A stretch of 64,000 bases of DNA from contig NZ_CP072333.1 in NCBI RefSeq assembly GCF_018127745.1, positions 2,116,922-2,180,921 on the forward strand, given 5' to 3'. A program made the position numbers and the translations under genes. Position 1 is the stretch's first letter. Each line of letters opens with the position of its first letter. This DNA is from Porphyromonas sp. oral taxon 275. Its GTDB lineage: Bacteria > Bacteroidota > Bacteroidia > Bacteroidales > Porphyromonadaceae. The notes below the pieces were generated by a model. It searched no databases. It was not told the DNA's origin and saw only the letters and a program-made list of their open reading frames with translations. This document shows, one piece after another, positions 44,970 through 54,175 of this stretch.

Positions 44970-46868
44970 ATGAAAAGACTATATAAGATGGTTCTGCTGG
45001 CCAGTGCCAGCGTCCTGCTCACCAGCTCCTGCTCGAGCTACCTGGATATCGTCCCCGACGAGCGCGCTCAGGAGGATGATGTCGTCAAGGACAAGAATAA
45101 GAACTGGGACTACATGTATTCCTGCTACGCGTACCTGCCGAACCCAGCGAATACACAGAGCCTGGACCTCCTGACGGGGGACGAGGTGATCACCGCCTTC
45201 GAGCACGAGCGCTGGGCAGCCTTCCCTAAGGGTACCTACAACTCGACCGACCCCGTGATCTCCTACTGGAATACCTTCTTCCAGGGCATCCGTCAGTGCT
45301 ACATGATGCAGCGCAAGATCAACGAGATGCAGGTCGATGAGGACACCAAGAAGGACTACCGCGGTCAGATCGACTTCCTCCTGGCCTACTACCACTACCT
45401 GCTGGTACGCTGCTACGGCCCCGTCATCCTGGTCAAGAGCCTCCCCGATGTCAATACTAAGGTAGAGGACTACGCCTCCCGTACGCCCCTCGACGAGTGC
45501 GTGCAGTGGATCGCCGACAAGTTCGACGAGGCGGCCAAGAACCTCCCCGCCACGCGTGAGCAGCGCCGTGTAGGGCTCGCTACGAGCACGGCGGCTAAGG
45601 GCCTCAAGGCTCAGCTCCTCCTGCTGGCTGCTTCGCCCCTCTTCAATGGGGAGGCAGAGTTCCTCAAGGATCTGAAGAACCCCGACGGCAAGCTGCTGAT
45701 GCCCCAGGCCAAGGACCCACAGAAGTGGATCAAGGCCAAGGACGCCCTCAAGGAAGCTATCTCCGCAGCTGAGGCCGCTGGACACAGCCTCTACACCAAG
45801 ACGGGGCAGTTCGTCTCGCTCAACAAGTTCCCCAAGAATGCCCAGCAGCGCACCCTGCGCTACAACATCCTTGACTGGACGGGTGAGGCCAATCCCGAGG
45901 TGATCTTCGCTGATACGCGTGGCGAAGGCTGGTACGATCTGGCAGGTAAGTCCTCGCCTAAGGGCGAAGGCGGCTCGGGCTGGAACGGCGTGGCTCCTAC
46001 GTGGAACATGCTGAACCGCTTCTACACCAAGAACGGTCTGCCCTGGGACGAAGACCCTGAGTTCAAGGATCAGTCCAAGCTCGAGCTCGTCACCGTAGAC
46101 GCCACTCAGAGCGAGGAGGCTATGCCCGGCAAGCAGACAATCAAGTTCAACCTCGGCCGTGAGCCCCGTTTTTATGCGTGGATCGGCTTCCAGGGTGGCT
46201 ACTACGAGATCCTCAATAAGGATAAGAGTAACCCCGCCTTCCCCAAGACCTACCTCGCTAACGGCGAGGAAGGCAACGTGCTCCTTGACTTCATGAAGAA
46301 CGGTAATCAGGGTCGCGGCAACCGCAACAATAACTACTCTCCCACGGGCTACCTCAATAAGAAGGGTGTCTACCCAGAGGAAGGCGTAGGTAAGGGCGGC
46401 GTAGACTTCACGCTGAAGCATCACCCATGGCCCGTCCTTCGCCTCGCGGACCTCTACCTCGCCTATGCTGAGGCCTGCGTAGAGGCTGGGGATAACGCTA
46501 CGGCACTGACCTACCTTAATAAGGTACGTGTCCGTGCAGGTATCCCTACGGCTGAGGAGTCCTGGAAGCTGGCTGGCGTGACGAGCTTCTCCCAGGCCAA
46601 GCTCCGCCAGATCGTACGCCAGGAGCGTCAGGTAGAGTTCTACCTCGAGAACCAGAACTTCTGGGATATGCGCCGCTGGCTCGAGGCTGAGAAGTACTTC
46701 AGCGTCAAGGCTCAGGGGATGAACATCCAGGCAACGACGATCGCAGACTTCGCTCACCTGACGGAGGTGCCCTTCGAGCGCGCCTTCGGTAAGCACAACT
46801 ACCTCCTGCCTATCCCCGTGGCTGACGTGAACCGCAACGGCAACCTCGTCAACAACCCCGGTTACTAA
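44970..46868 (+). CDS. SusD/RagB-family surface lipoprotein
   Basis: This 632-aa protein has a lipoprotein signal peptide (LLTSSCSSYLDIVPDE, Cys21). The SusD pattern is seen in 'DFLLAYYHYLLVRCYGPVIL', 'RTPLDECVQWIADKFDEAAK', 'LRLADLYLAYAEACVEAG' and 'NKVRVRAGIP', with the C-terminal 'RQERQVEFYLENQNFWDMRRW'. It is longer than classical SusD (about 550 aa). It lies 32 nt after susC, its expected complex partner. Confidence 0.93.
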   Translation: MKRLYKMVLLASASVLLTSSCSSYLDIVPDERAQEDDVVKDKNKNWDYMYSCYAYLPNPANTQSLDLLTGDEVITAFEHERWAAFPKGTYNSTDPVISYWNTFFQGIRQCYMMQRKINEMQVDEDTKKDYRGQIDFLLAYYHYLLVRCYGPVILVKSLPDVNTKVEDYASRTPLDECVQWIADKFDEAAKNLPATREQRRVGLATSTAAKGLKAQLLLLAASPLFNGEAEFLKDLKNPDGKLLMPQAKDPQKWIKAKDALKEAISAAEAAGHSLYTKTGQFVSLNKFPKNAQQRTLRYNILDWTGEANPEVIFADTRGEGWYDLAGKSSPKGEGGSGWNGVAPTWNMLNRFYTKNGLPWDEDPEFKDQSKLELVTVDATQSEEAMPGKQTIKFNLGREPRFYAWIGFQGGYYEILNKDKSNPAFPKTYLANGEEGNVLLDFMKNGNQGRGNRNNNYSPTGYLNKKGVYPEEGVGKGGVDFTLKHHPWPVLRLADLYLAYAEACVEAGDNATALTYLNKVRVRAGIPTAEESWKLAGVTSFSQAKLRQIVRQERQVEFYLENQNFWDMRRWLEAEKYFSVKAQGMNIQATTIADFAHLTEVPFERAFGKHNYLLPIPVADVNRNGNLVNNPGY

Positions 46869-46893
46869 GCTCTCAACACAACGACACCAAGCA

Positions 46894-47787
46894 ATGAAAC
46901 AGATAGCATTCGCACTCCTAGCAGGGACGCTGGCACTAGCCAGCTCCTGCAAGAAGGAGGACCTCGGACCTCGCCCCACGGATCTCGATCGCTCCACGGT
47001 GACGGCTACGCCTGCTGAGGGCTCCATCCTCCTGAACTGGCGCATCCCCGAGAACGTCAGCTACCAGTACGTCCGCGTGACCTACACCCACCCCGAGACC
47101 AAGCAGCTGGTGACCAAGCTCGCCAGCAGCTACTCCGACTCGCTACGTGTAGACAACCTGCTGGCGCGCTACGGTGAGATCCAGTTCACCCTGCAGCCCT
47201 TCACCAAGCAGGGCGCTGAGGGCACGGCCATCCAGATCGCCGCTACCGCTAAGGCTAAGCCCCGCGTAGAGCAGATCACGCCCACCAAGCTCAGCATCAC
47301 CGACGCCAACGTCTTCGTCAGTCACCCCGAGGCTACCGAAGGACCCAAGGCTGGCCTTGTGGATGAGGACGACAACTCCTTCTACCACGAGAACTGGCAC
47401 GCACCGCTGGCGCCCATGCCCCACTACATCGTCTACAAGCTGCCCAAGGCGGTCAAGAACTTCAGCTTCTACATGAAGGGACGTAACAATGCCGGTCGCC
47501 TCAACCCCGAAGAAATGGACATCTACGTCAGCGACAGCTTCGACGGCACCTTCGATCCCGAGGCTAATAAGGCGGTGCTCGCCAAGGAGCTCACTGGGCT
47601 CCCCACGGGTCAGGCTGCGGCCTACACCTCGCCGAATATCCGCATGGACAAGGCCTACAACTACGTTTGGTTCAAGATCAAGAAGGTCTACAACGACCGT
47701 CTCTTCGCGGCGATCGCTGCGCTCCACGTCTCCGAGCTCTCCATCAGCATCTACGATCCTGAGACGGGCAAGACGACCAACGAATAA
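46894..47787 (+). CDS. Surface lipoprotein with Fn3-like and F5/8-type C-like domains
   Basis: This 297-aa protein has a lipoprotein signal (LALASSCKKEDLG, Cys19). The first part (about 30-120: SILLNWRIPENVSYQYVRVTYT) looks like an Fn3/DUF4959-type beta sandwich. The second (about 135-290: ITDANVFVSHPEATEGPKAG, DNSFYHENWH, IYVSDSFDGTFD) resembles the discoidin-like DUF5000/F5-8 domains that follow SusCD in Bacteroidetes. These are thought to hold glycans or hosts at the surface. It lies 25 nt after susD in the same operon. Family names are given from overall resemblance only. Confidence 0.75.
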   Translation: MKQIAFALLAGTLALASSCKKEDLGPRPTDLDRSTVTATPAEGSILLNWRIPENVSYQYVRVTYTHPETKQLVTKLASSYSDSLRVDNLLARYGEIQFTLQPFTKQGAEGTAIQIAATAKAKPRVEQITPTKLSITDANVFVSHPEATEGPKAGLVDEDDNSFYHENWHAPLAPMPHYIVYKLPKAVKNFSFYMKGRNNAGRLNPEEMDIYVSDSFDGTFDPEANKAVLAKELTGLPTGQAAAYTSPNIRMDKAYNYVWFKIKKVYNDRLFAAIAALHVSELSISIYDPETGKTTNE

Positions 47788-47831
47788 TCATCCGCTTCGT
47801 CCCCTCTAGGGGGCATCCTCACCCTTATGCA

Positions 47832-47880
47832 CGAGCCCAAGTCGCGCTGTCAGGCTCTCCCGACAGCTCTGCTTGGGCTC
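47832..47880 (+). terminator. Nested hairpin inside the operon gap
   Basis: GAGCCCAAG (47833-47841) pairs with CTTGGGCTC (47872-47880), and inside it GCTGTC pairs with GACAGC. It lies in the 212-nt gap between the lipoprotein and the M60 gene and may attenuate or end the transcript, or be a processing site. Confidence 0.45.
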
Positions 47881-47999
47881 TGCTGCTCGGGGCGGCCGCG
47901 TCCAGCTGGCACCGCTCCAAGCTCCCGAGCCTCTAGAGGACGACAGCTAAGCCGCGGGCAGCTCATCTGCCCCAGATCCCACTAGCAATACAGACACGT

Positions 48000-50849
48000 A
48001 TGAGACTAAGACAACTAAGCACGCTGCTGCTGGCTGCCTCGCTGCTGAGCCTAGCCCCCAGCTGCAAGACAGCCGACGGCCCCGGCAACAAGCCCAACGG
48101 CGGTCAGGTGACCCCAGGCCAAGGGGACACGCCTCAGGAGGTAGACTTCCAGGCGGCCGCCATGACTAAGCAGATCAGCCTAGGCGGAGCCTCCGCTACC
48201 TGGCAGGTCACCAGCACGAAGACCTGGGTCAAGGCTAGCCAGATCGGCCAGACCCTCAAGATCGACGTAGAGGCCAACGATGACGCCGAGGTGCGTGAGG
48301 CCGAGCTGCGCCTCACCAGCTCCGCAGGCAAGCGCACGATCAAGATCCGCCAGCTCGGGCAGGCCCCTGCGATCCTGGTCGACAAGTCGGTCATCAATCA
48401 GGTGCCCGCTGCGGGCGGTGGCATCACCTTCGAGATCACGACCAACGTCAAGGTCGAGGTCAAGCTCCCCGACTGGATCAAGAGCCCAGCCCGTGCTATG
48501 CGCCGCGAGACGCATAACTACGTAGTGCAGCCCAACACCACGGGCAAGGAGCGCATGGCCAATATCGAGATCATCCAGACGGGCGTAGCCAAAGACCCCG
48601 TCAAGCTCCTCGTCGCTGTCCAGCAGCTCGGCACGAACAACTACATCCCTGGCAGCACGGACCAGCTGCCCGAGGATGAGCAGATCAAGGTCGTCAGCGG
48701 TACAGCCAGCTCCGTCCAGCCTGGCTCGGGCATCGAGCTCAGCTTCGACGGCGACCTCTCGACGATCTATCACTCCTCCTGGGCCAACGGTGGGCCGAAC
48801 TACTTCCCCATCACGCTGACCTACAACTTCGCCGAGGCCACCGAGGTCGACTACCTCGTCTACTACCCCCGCCAGCAGGGCTACAATGGCTACTTCTCGG
48901 AGGGCGAGATCCAGAGCTCGGAGGATGGGACGACCTTCACCAAGCTGATGGACTTCGACTTCCGCGCCAGCAGCACCGCCACGCGTGTCGTTCTGCCCAA
49001 GCGCACCAAGGCTAAGAGCTTCCGCTTCATCGTCCGCAAGGGCCACGGGGACGGGCAGGGCTTCGCCAGCTGCGCCGAGATGCAGTTCTTCCGCCGCTCC
49101 ACTAAGGCCTTCGACTACACGGCCATCTTCGCCGACGAGGTCTGCAGCGAGCTCAAGCCCTCGGTGACGGAGGCTCAGATCGCTCAGATCAGTGACCCCT
49201 TCTTCCGCAACCTAGCCTTCTACCTCAAGCAGGGTAAGTATAATAAGGAGTTCCGCGTGGCGGACTTCAAGCCCTGGCTGCTCCCCACGGTCGTCTCGGG
49301 CCCCAACAAGACCAACCCCTATTCGCTGCTCGACAACCCCACGGGGATCGCCGTAGAGAAGGGGCAGGACCTCATCGTCTTCGTCGGGGATCTCCATCAG
49401 ATGGATGCCCGCCTGAGCCTCCGAGTGCAGAACCTCGACAAGCCCGGCGGTGATGGCTTCAACGACCCTGTGGTCTATCCCCTCTCGCGCGGGATGAACC
49501 GCATCAAGATGCAGAAGTCAGGCCTTGCCTACGTCCTCTACCACGCCAGCGATGCTGCTACGCTCAAGCGCTTCAAGCCCGTGCGTATCCACTTCGCCAC
49601 GGGTACGGTCAATGGCTACTACGACTCTCAGGATCCCAAGCTCAAGGATCGCTGGCACGAGCTCATCAACAAGGCGCCCAATAAGCACTTCGACGTCCTC
49701 GGCAAGTACTGCCACCTCACCTTCGAGACGCAGGCCTTCCGCCAGTACACCCCTCAGGGCCGTGACATCGCCAATACCTACGATAGCATCGTCTACAACG
49801 AGTGGGTACTGCATGGTCTGGTGAAGTACAAGCGTGAGCCGCAGAACCGTATGTACCTGCACGTCATGTACCATGCCTTCATGTACGCGACCTGGTACCA
49901 CACGGCCTACGTCAACAGCACGCAGCAGGATATCCTCAACCCCGACAAGATGCGCAACCCCGCTTCGCAGGGTGCTGCCTGGGGGCCCTCCCACGAGATC
50001 GGGCACATGAACCAGACGCGCCCTGGCCTCCTCTGGGCAGGGATGACGGAGGTCACGGTCAATATCCCCTCCGAGTACATCACGACCTACGTCTTCGGCC
50101 AGCCCTCGCGTCTGCAGGTCGAGAAGCTCGAGCTGGGCAACAACCGCTATACGAAGGGCTTCAATAATATCTTCGTCGGCAATGTGCCCTTCTACCGCGC
50201 AGGGGACGTCTTCGTCAACCTCATCCCCTTCTGGCAGCTGGAGCTCTACTTCGGTAAGGCGCTCGGGCGCACGCCGCGCAAGCAGGCTGATGGCGTCTCG
50301 GGCTTCTACCCTGACCTCTACCAGTACTTCCGTGAGCATGATTCGCCCAATACAGTAGGCGAGCAGCAGACGGAGTTTGCCTTCGCTGCCTCCAAGGTCG
50401 GGGGCGTAGACCTCACCCGCTTCTTCGAGCGCTGGGGCTTCTTCCACACCGTGGACAATGGCGAGATCGACGACTACGGTAAGTCGAAGATCAACATCAC
50501 GGCAGCCCGCGTGGCGAGCGTCAAGAGCCGCATCAAGGCCCTAGGCCTCAAGCCGCTGGATGTTGCCCTCGAGTACATCACCGACCACAACGCCTACCTC
50601 TACGCGCAGAAGCCCGCTATCGTCGCAGGTGCTGCGGCCAAGGTCTCTGGGCGCACAGTGACCATCACGGGCTGGAAGCATGTCGTGGCCTTCGAGGTCT
50701 ACGACGGTACCAAGCTCGTCTACGCAGCTGATGCGACCCATCCTGCCGAGGGTGGCGCGGTCTTCACGATGGATGCGGACTGGAAGTCCAGCTACAGCAT
50801 CAAGGCGGTCTCCGCGGGTAACGACCGTGTAGACGTACCCCGTCAGTAA
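48000..50849 (+). CDS. M60-like (enhancin/mucinase-type) metallopeptidase lipoprotein
   Basis: This 949-aa protein has a lipoprotein signal (LLSLAPSCKTADG). Two BACON-like beta domains follow (about 50-125 and 125-220), then an F5/8 type C-like domain (about 235-360: SGIELSFDGDLSTIYHSSW). A peptidase M60-like catalytic domain (about 440-830) carries the zinc motif H665-E-I-G-H669 in 'GPSHEIGHMNQTRP', with a downstream 'GMTEVTVNI' likely to supply the next ligand. A C-terminal beta domain ends the protein. M60-like enzymes of gut and oral bacteria cleave mucin-type O-glycoproteins. Linked to a SusC/SusD operon, it would release glycopeptides for import. Confidence 0.88.
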   Translation: MRLRQLSTLLLAASLLSLAPSCKTADGPGNKPNGGQVTPGQGDTPQEVDFQAAAMTKQISLGGASATWQVTSTKTWVKASQIGQTLKIDVEANDDAEVREAELRLTSSAGKRTIKIRQLGQAPAILVDKSVINQVPAAGGGITFEITTNVKVEVKLPDWIKSPARAMRRETHNYVVQPNTTGKERMANIEIIQTGVAKDPVKLLVAVQQLGTNNYIPGSTDQLPEDEQIKVVSGTASSVQPGSGIELSFDGDLSTIYHSSWANGGPNYFPITLTYNFAEATEVDYLVYYPRQQGYNGYFSEGEIQSSEDGTTFTKLMDFDFRASSTATRVVLPKRTKAKSFRFIVRKGHGDGQGFASCAEMQFFRRSTKAFDYTAIFADEVCSELKPSVTEAQIAQISDPFFRNLAFYLKQGKYNKEFRVADFKPWLLPTVVSGPNKTNPYSLLDNPTGIAVEKGQDLIVFVGDLHQMDARLSLRVQNLDKPGGDGFNDPVVYPLSRGMNRIKMQKSGLAYVLYHASDAATLKRFKPVRIHFATGTVNGYYDSQDPKLKDRWHELINKAPNKHFDVLGKYCHLTFETQAFRQYTPQGRDIANTYDSIVYNEWVLHGLVKYKREPQNRMYLHVMYHAFMYATWYHTAYVNSTQQDILNPDKMRNPASQGAAWGPSHEIGHMNQTRPGLLWAGMTEVTVNIPSEYITTYVFGQPSRLQVEKLELGNNRYTKGFNNIFVGNVPFYRAGDVFVNLIPFWQLELYFGKALGRTPRKQADGVSGFYPDLYQYFREHDSPNTVGEQQTEFAFAASKVGGVDLTRFFERWGFFHTVDNGEIDDYGKSKINITAARVASVKSRIKALGLKPLDVALEYITDHNAYLYAQKPAIVAGAAAKVSGRTVTITGWKHVVAFEVYDGTKLVYAADATHPAEGGAVFTMDADWKSSYSIKAVSAGNDRVDVPRQ

Positions 50850-50860
50850 GCACTCTTTAC

Positions 50861-50890
50861 CCTAGGCGAAGGCGGAGGCCTTTGCCTAGG
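50861..50890 (+). terminator. Hairpin after the M60 gene
   Basis: CCTAGGCGAAGGC (50861-50873) pairs with GCCTTTGCCTAGG (50878-50890), with one G-T pair. Confidence 0.6.
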
Positions 50891-50900
50891 CGCTTAATCA

Positions 50901-50960
50901 GCGGCGCCCAGCCCTACCGATCCCGAGCGGACGGTGGGGCTGGGCGCCGCGCTTGTTTAT
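50901..50960 (+). terminator. Second terminator after the M60 gene
   Basis: A 14-bp perfect stem, GCGGCGCCCAGCCC (50901-50914) with 50937-50950, is followed by GCTTGTTTAT. Confidence 0.7.
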
Positions 50961-51102
50961 AGCCTGGTCTTGACGGGCTGCGTCCCGCGCTGGGGCTAGG
51001 CTGAGGCCGATCGACTAGGCCGCTTGCAGTGACTCGCCCAAGTCGCACGAGGACGCGCCCGAGGCCTGCGCCGCGAGGCGATAGGCTGTCGACAGCTCTT
51101 CG

Positions 51103-51183
51103 AGGGCTATCCCTCAAGGGGCTGACTGCTATCCCTGAGCTCAGTGAGGGACGTCCCTCAGCTCTCTGACTGATATCCCTCAG
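51103..51183. repeat. 22-bp GATATCCCTCA repeat array
   Basis: Three to four units, including CTGACTGATATCCCTCAGG at the right end. Confidence 0.75.
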
Positions 51184-51365
51184 GAGCCCTCCCTCGAGCC
51201 CCGCGGAGTACGGACGTCCTTGCCCGAGCGAAGGTGTGGTGTGAGGTGGAGGGTTCGCCTTAGCCTTACACTTGAGGTGGCGGGCTGGGGGCAAGCTGCG
51301 GAGCTCCTTAGCTCTCCGTGCTCCTGCCGCGCGCCTCGCAGTGCCGCGATGTCCTTAATTTGTCC

Positions 51366-51373
51366 TACCTTTG
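51366..51373 (+). promoter_or_regulatory. Candidate -7 box for tmRNA
   Basis: TACCTTTG lies 14 nt before the mature tmRNA 5' end. Confidence 0.6.
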
Positions 51374-51387
51374 CAGTAGCTAATCAC

Positions 51388-51793
51388 GGGGATGTCTTGG
51401 CTTTGACAGCATGACGAAGTGATGTGTAAGCATGTAGTGCGCTCTCCTGTCAGCACTATAATCTCGATGAGAGAACCTTTTTAACTGGCGAAAATAACTA
51501 CGCTCTCGCTGCGTAACCGAAGAACAGTAGGTTAACTGCTTAATCACGACTAAGATTGTCGTGACGAGACATCACCCAGGTAGCCCTTTGCCCCGAGGCG
51601 ACTTGATACGGTGGTGCCGGAAAATCGGAGCTCGCTCTGCGAAGGCCCTTGGCGCAGAGTCAGATTTAGAGGGCTAAGGTGCAGCTTTGGTGGCCTCTGC
51701 CGCTTGCTGTGCCCGACAATTGATCAGAGGCTAAACATGTAGAAAGCAGATTAGTTCCATGTTTGGACCGGGGTTCGACTCCCCGCATCTCCA
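51388..51793 (+). ncRNA. ssrA: Transfer-messenger RNA (tmRNA)
   Basis: The 5' end GGGGATG pairs with the 3' end CATCTCC, and the T-arm GGGGTTCGACTCCCC is clear. The tag reading frame at 51487-51516 encodes GENNYALAA and a TAA stop; ENNYALAA-type tags are usual in Bacteroidetes. The RNA frees stalled ribosomes together with SmpB and marks the unfinished protein for degradation. The CCA end is not encoded; the discriminator is A51793. Confidence 0.97.
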
Positions 51794-51867
51794 CAGGCTA
51801 AACGAAGCGGAGGCGAGCTAGATCATCTAGCTCGCCTCCGCTTCCTTCGTATAATGCCGCCTCGGGA

Positions 51868-52446
51868 CTATCGCTCGTCCAGAAGGCGTAGGTATTGGGC
51901 TACAGCTGCAGGGTAGTAGCGGTGCTCCAGCTGGTGGATGCGTGCCGCCAGCGTCTCGGGGCTGTCGCCCGCCAGCACAGGGCACTGAGCCTGTAGGAGC
52001 GTCTGTCCGTGGTCGTAGTGCTCGTCCACGAGGTGGATGGTGATCCCGCTGTAGGTGCGTCCCGCAGCCAGCACGGCCTCGTGGACATGGTGCCCGTACA
52101 TCCCCTTGCCGCCGAACTCAGGCAGCAGCGCAGGGTGGATGTTGAGGATGCGCTGTGGGTAGGCCTGCAGCCAGGGCTCGGTGATGAGGACGAGGTAGCC
52201 CGCCAGGACGACCAGCTCGACGCCTAGCTCCGCCAGCAGCGCCAGGGGCTTGGAGCCCTCGCGCAGCTCTGCCGTAGGGAGGTAGTCGCAGCGCACACCG
52301 AGGCGCCGAGCGCGCTCGCGGACGCCTGCGTCGGGGCGATTGGTGAGCAGAAGCACGACCTCTGCCTCCCTGCTCTGGCGCAGGTAATGGATGATGGCCT
52401 CCGCGTTGGAGCCACTCCCTGAGGCGAGTATTGCTATTCGTTTCAT
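51868..52446 (-). CDS. purN: Phosphoribosylglycinamide formyltransferase
   Basis: The start is set at the ATG 52444-52446 (MKRIAILASGSGSNAEAII), the usual N-terminus of PurN; the frame is open further upstream but into the acpP promoter region. The 192-aa enzyme transfers a formyl group from 10-formyl-THF to GAR in purine synthesis. Catalytic residues are in RILNIHPALLPEFGGKGMYG (Asn and His) and HLVDEHYDHG (Asp). It is convergent with tmRNA and divergent from acpP. Confidence 0.94.
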   Translation of the reverse strand: MKRIAILASGSGSNAEAIIHYLRQSREAEVVLLLTNRPDAGVRERARRLGVRCDYLPTAELREGSKPLALLAELGVELVVLAGYLVLITEPWLQAYPQRILNIHPALLPEFGGKGMYGHHVHEAVLAAGRTYSGITIHLVDEHYDHGQTLLQAQCPVLAGDSPETLAARIHQLEHRYYPAAVAQYLRLLDER

Positions 52447-52456
52447 ATAAATTGCG

Positions 52457-52464
52457 TATCTTTG
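52457..52464 (+). promoter_or_regulatory. Candidate -7 box for acpP-fabF-rnc
   Basis: TATCTTTG lies 154 nt upstream of the acpP start and only 11 nt from the purN start codon. Confidence 0.55.
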
Positions 52465-52561
52465 TGCACAAATGCGATGGATGTGTGCATGGGCTACAGT
52501 CAGCGAGCTGACACCAGCGCCAGCACTCCAGCCCCCATCCCGAGGCACCATCCTTTGGTGG

Positions 52562-52569
52562 CAAAGGTA
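52562..52569 (-). promoter_or_regulatory. Candidate -7 box for purN
   Basis: TACCTTTG on the minus strand lies 115 nt upstream of purN. With the box at 52457 it would make the two divergent transcripts overlap at their 5' ends. Confidence 0.5.
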
Positions 52570-52618
52570 CGGGAATGCACAGAAAGAAACTAACTCAATA
52601 TTAAACAAGAACAGAATT

Positions 52619-52858
52619 ATGTCACAGGAAATCCAGGACAAGGTAGTAGAAATCATCGTCGACAAGCTCAACTGCGAAGCTAGCGAAGTAACGCCCGAGG
52701 CAAACTTCTCCAGCGACCTCGGTGCAGACTCGCTCGACACCGTAGAGCTCATCATGGAGTTCGAGAAGGCCTTCGATATCCAGATCCCCGACCAGGACGC
52801 TCAGGGTATCAAGACCGTCGGTGACGCTGTCCAGTACATCGTCGCTAAGAAGGGCTAG
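52619..52858 (+). CDS. acpP: Acyl carrier protein
   Basis: This 79-aa acidic four-helix protein carries the phosphopantetheine Ser38 in '[18 protein letters not shown]'. The start ATG at 52619 gives the standard N-terminus [17 protein letters not shown]; the longer open frame upstream is leader. It carries acyl chains for fatty acid synthesis and is followed 27 nt later by fabF. Confidence 0.96.
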   Translation: MSQEIQDKVVEIIVDKLNCEASEVTPEANFSSDLGADSLDTVELIMEFEKAFDIQIPDQDAQGIKTVGDAVQYIVAKKG

Positions 52859-52885
52859 AGCTACCTTAGCTAAGGAATTCGACTG

Positions 52886-54142
52886 ATGGAACTCAAGAGA
52901 GTCGTCATCACGGGAATAGGCGCTATCTCACCCCTGGGCAATACCGCCCAGGAGACGTGGGAGGCCGTCGTAGCTGGCAAGAGCGGGGCTGCGCCCATCA
53001 CGCTCTTCGATGCCTCTAAGTTCAAGACTACCTTCGCCTGCGAAGTCAAGGACTTCGACGTGGCCAAGTACATTGATCGCAAGGAGGCGCGCCGCTTAGA
53101 CCGCTATGCTCAGTTTGCCATGGTGGCAGCCGAAGAGAGTATCGCCGATTCCAAGCTGGATATAGATAAGGTAAACAAGGATCGTGTAGGTGTAGTCATC
53201 GCCTCTGGTATCGGGGGGCTAGGTACCTTCGAGGAGGAGGTGCGTGGCTATGATGCTGAGGCTGGCCCTCGCTTCAATCCCTTCTTCATCCCCAAGATGA
53301 TCTCGGATATCTCCGCCGGTCACGTGTCGATGAAGTACGGCTTCCACGGTCCCAACTACTCGACGGCCTCGGCCTGCGCTTCGTCTACCAACGCGCTGAT
53401 CGACGCCTGCTACCTCATCCGCCTCGGGAAGGCTGATGTCATCATCGCGGGCGGTGCCGAGGCATCGATCTGTGCTGCTGGTGTCGGTGGCTTCAATGCC
53501 ATGAACGCCCTCTCGACGCGCAATGACGATCCCCAGGGCGCCTCGCGTCCCTTCAGCGCTTCGCGCGATGGCTTCGTCATGGGCGAAGGGGCAGCCTGCC
53601 TCATCGTCGAGGAGCTGGAGCACGCCCTGGCTCGTGGCGCGCACATCTATGCCGAGCTCGTCGGTACGGGCCTCTCGGCTGATGCCTACCACCTGACGGC
53701 GACGCACCCCGATGGCCTTGGCGCCAAGCTGGTGATGCGCAACGCCCTCGAGGATGCTGGTCTCAGCCCCGAGGACATCGACTACATCAACGTCCACGGC
53801 ACCTCGACGCCTGTCGGTGATATCTCCGAGAGCAAGGCGATCAAGGAGGTCTTCGGTGACGCTGCCTATAAGCTCAACATCAGCTCGACCAAGTCTATGA
53901 CGGGTCACCTGCTGGGTGCAGCTGGCGCCATCGAGGCGGTCTTCGCCCTCAAGGCGGTAGAGGAGGACATCGTGCCTCCTACGATCAACCACGCGGACGA
54001 TGACCTCGACCCCGAGATTGACTACAAGCTGAACTTCACCTTCGGTCAGGCACAGCGTCGCCCCGTGCGTGCTGCCCTATCGAATACCTTCGGCTTCGGC
54101 GGACACAACGCGAGCGTCATCTTTAAGAAGTACGTCAAGTAG
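52886..54142 (+). CDS. fabF: 3-oxoacyl-ACP synthase II
   Basis: This 418-aa thiolase-fold enzyme elongates acyl-ACP with malonyl-ACP. The active-site triad is Cys164 in STASACASSTNAL, His in INVHGTSTPVGD and His in STKSMTGHLLGAAGA. The start MELKRVVITGIGAISPLGN and the end FGFGGHNASVIFKKY match FabF. It is second in the acpP-fabF-rnc operon. Confidence 0.97.
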   Translation: MELKRVVITGIGAISPLGNTAQETWEAVVAGKSGAAPITLFDASKFKTTFACEVKDFDVAKYIDRKEARRLDRYAQFAMVAAEESIADSKLDIDKVNKDRVGVVIASGIGGLGTFEEEVRGYDAEAGPRFNPFFIPKMISDISAGHVSMKYGFHGPNYSTASACASSTNALIDACYLIRLGKADVIIAGGAEASICAAGVGGFNAMNALSTRNDDPQGASRPFSASRDGFVMGEGAACLIVEELEHALARGAHIYAELVGTGLSADAYHLTATHPDGLGAKLVMRNALEDAGLSPEDIDYINVHGTSTPVGDISESKAIKEVFGDAAYKLNISSTKSMTGHLLGAAGAIEAVFALKAVEEDIVPPTINHADDDLDPEIDYKLNFTFGQAQRRPVRAALSNTFGFGGHNASVIFKKYVK

Positions 54143-54175
54143 TCCATACCCTAGCATTCCCTACGGATAGGAAGT

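Larger units (their letters stand above)
50850..51387. other. Gap before tmRNA
   Basis: The stretch contains two hairpin terminators for the upstream operon, a 22-bp repeat array (51103-51183) and the tmRNA promoter. Open frames on both strands show no protein-like features. Confidence 0.6.

Noticed and set aside
42316..44970. 884-codon open frame on the minus strand opposite susC
   Set aside because: It mirrors the GC-rich third-position pattern of the real plus-strand gene; the translation is rich in V, D, E and has no domain, while the plus strand encodes a complete SusC.
44979..47045. 688-codon minus-strand frame opposite susD
   Set aside because: Same shadow effect; the plus strand gives a clear SusD and its lipoprotein neighbour.
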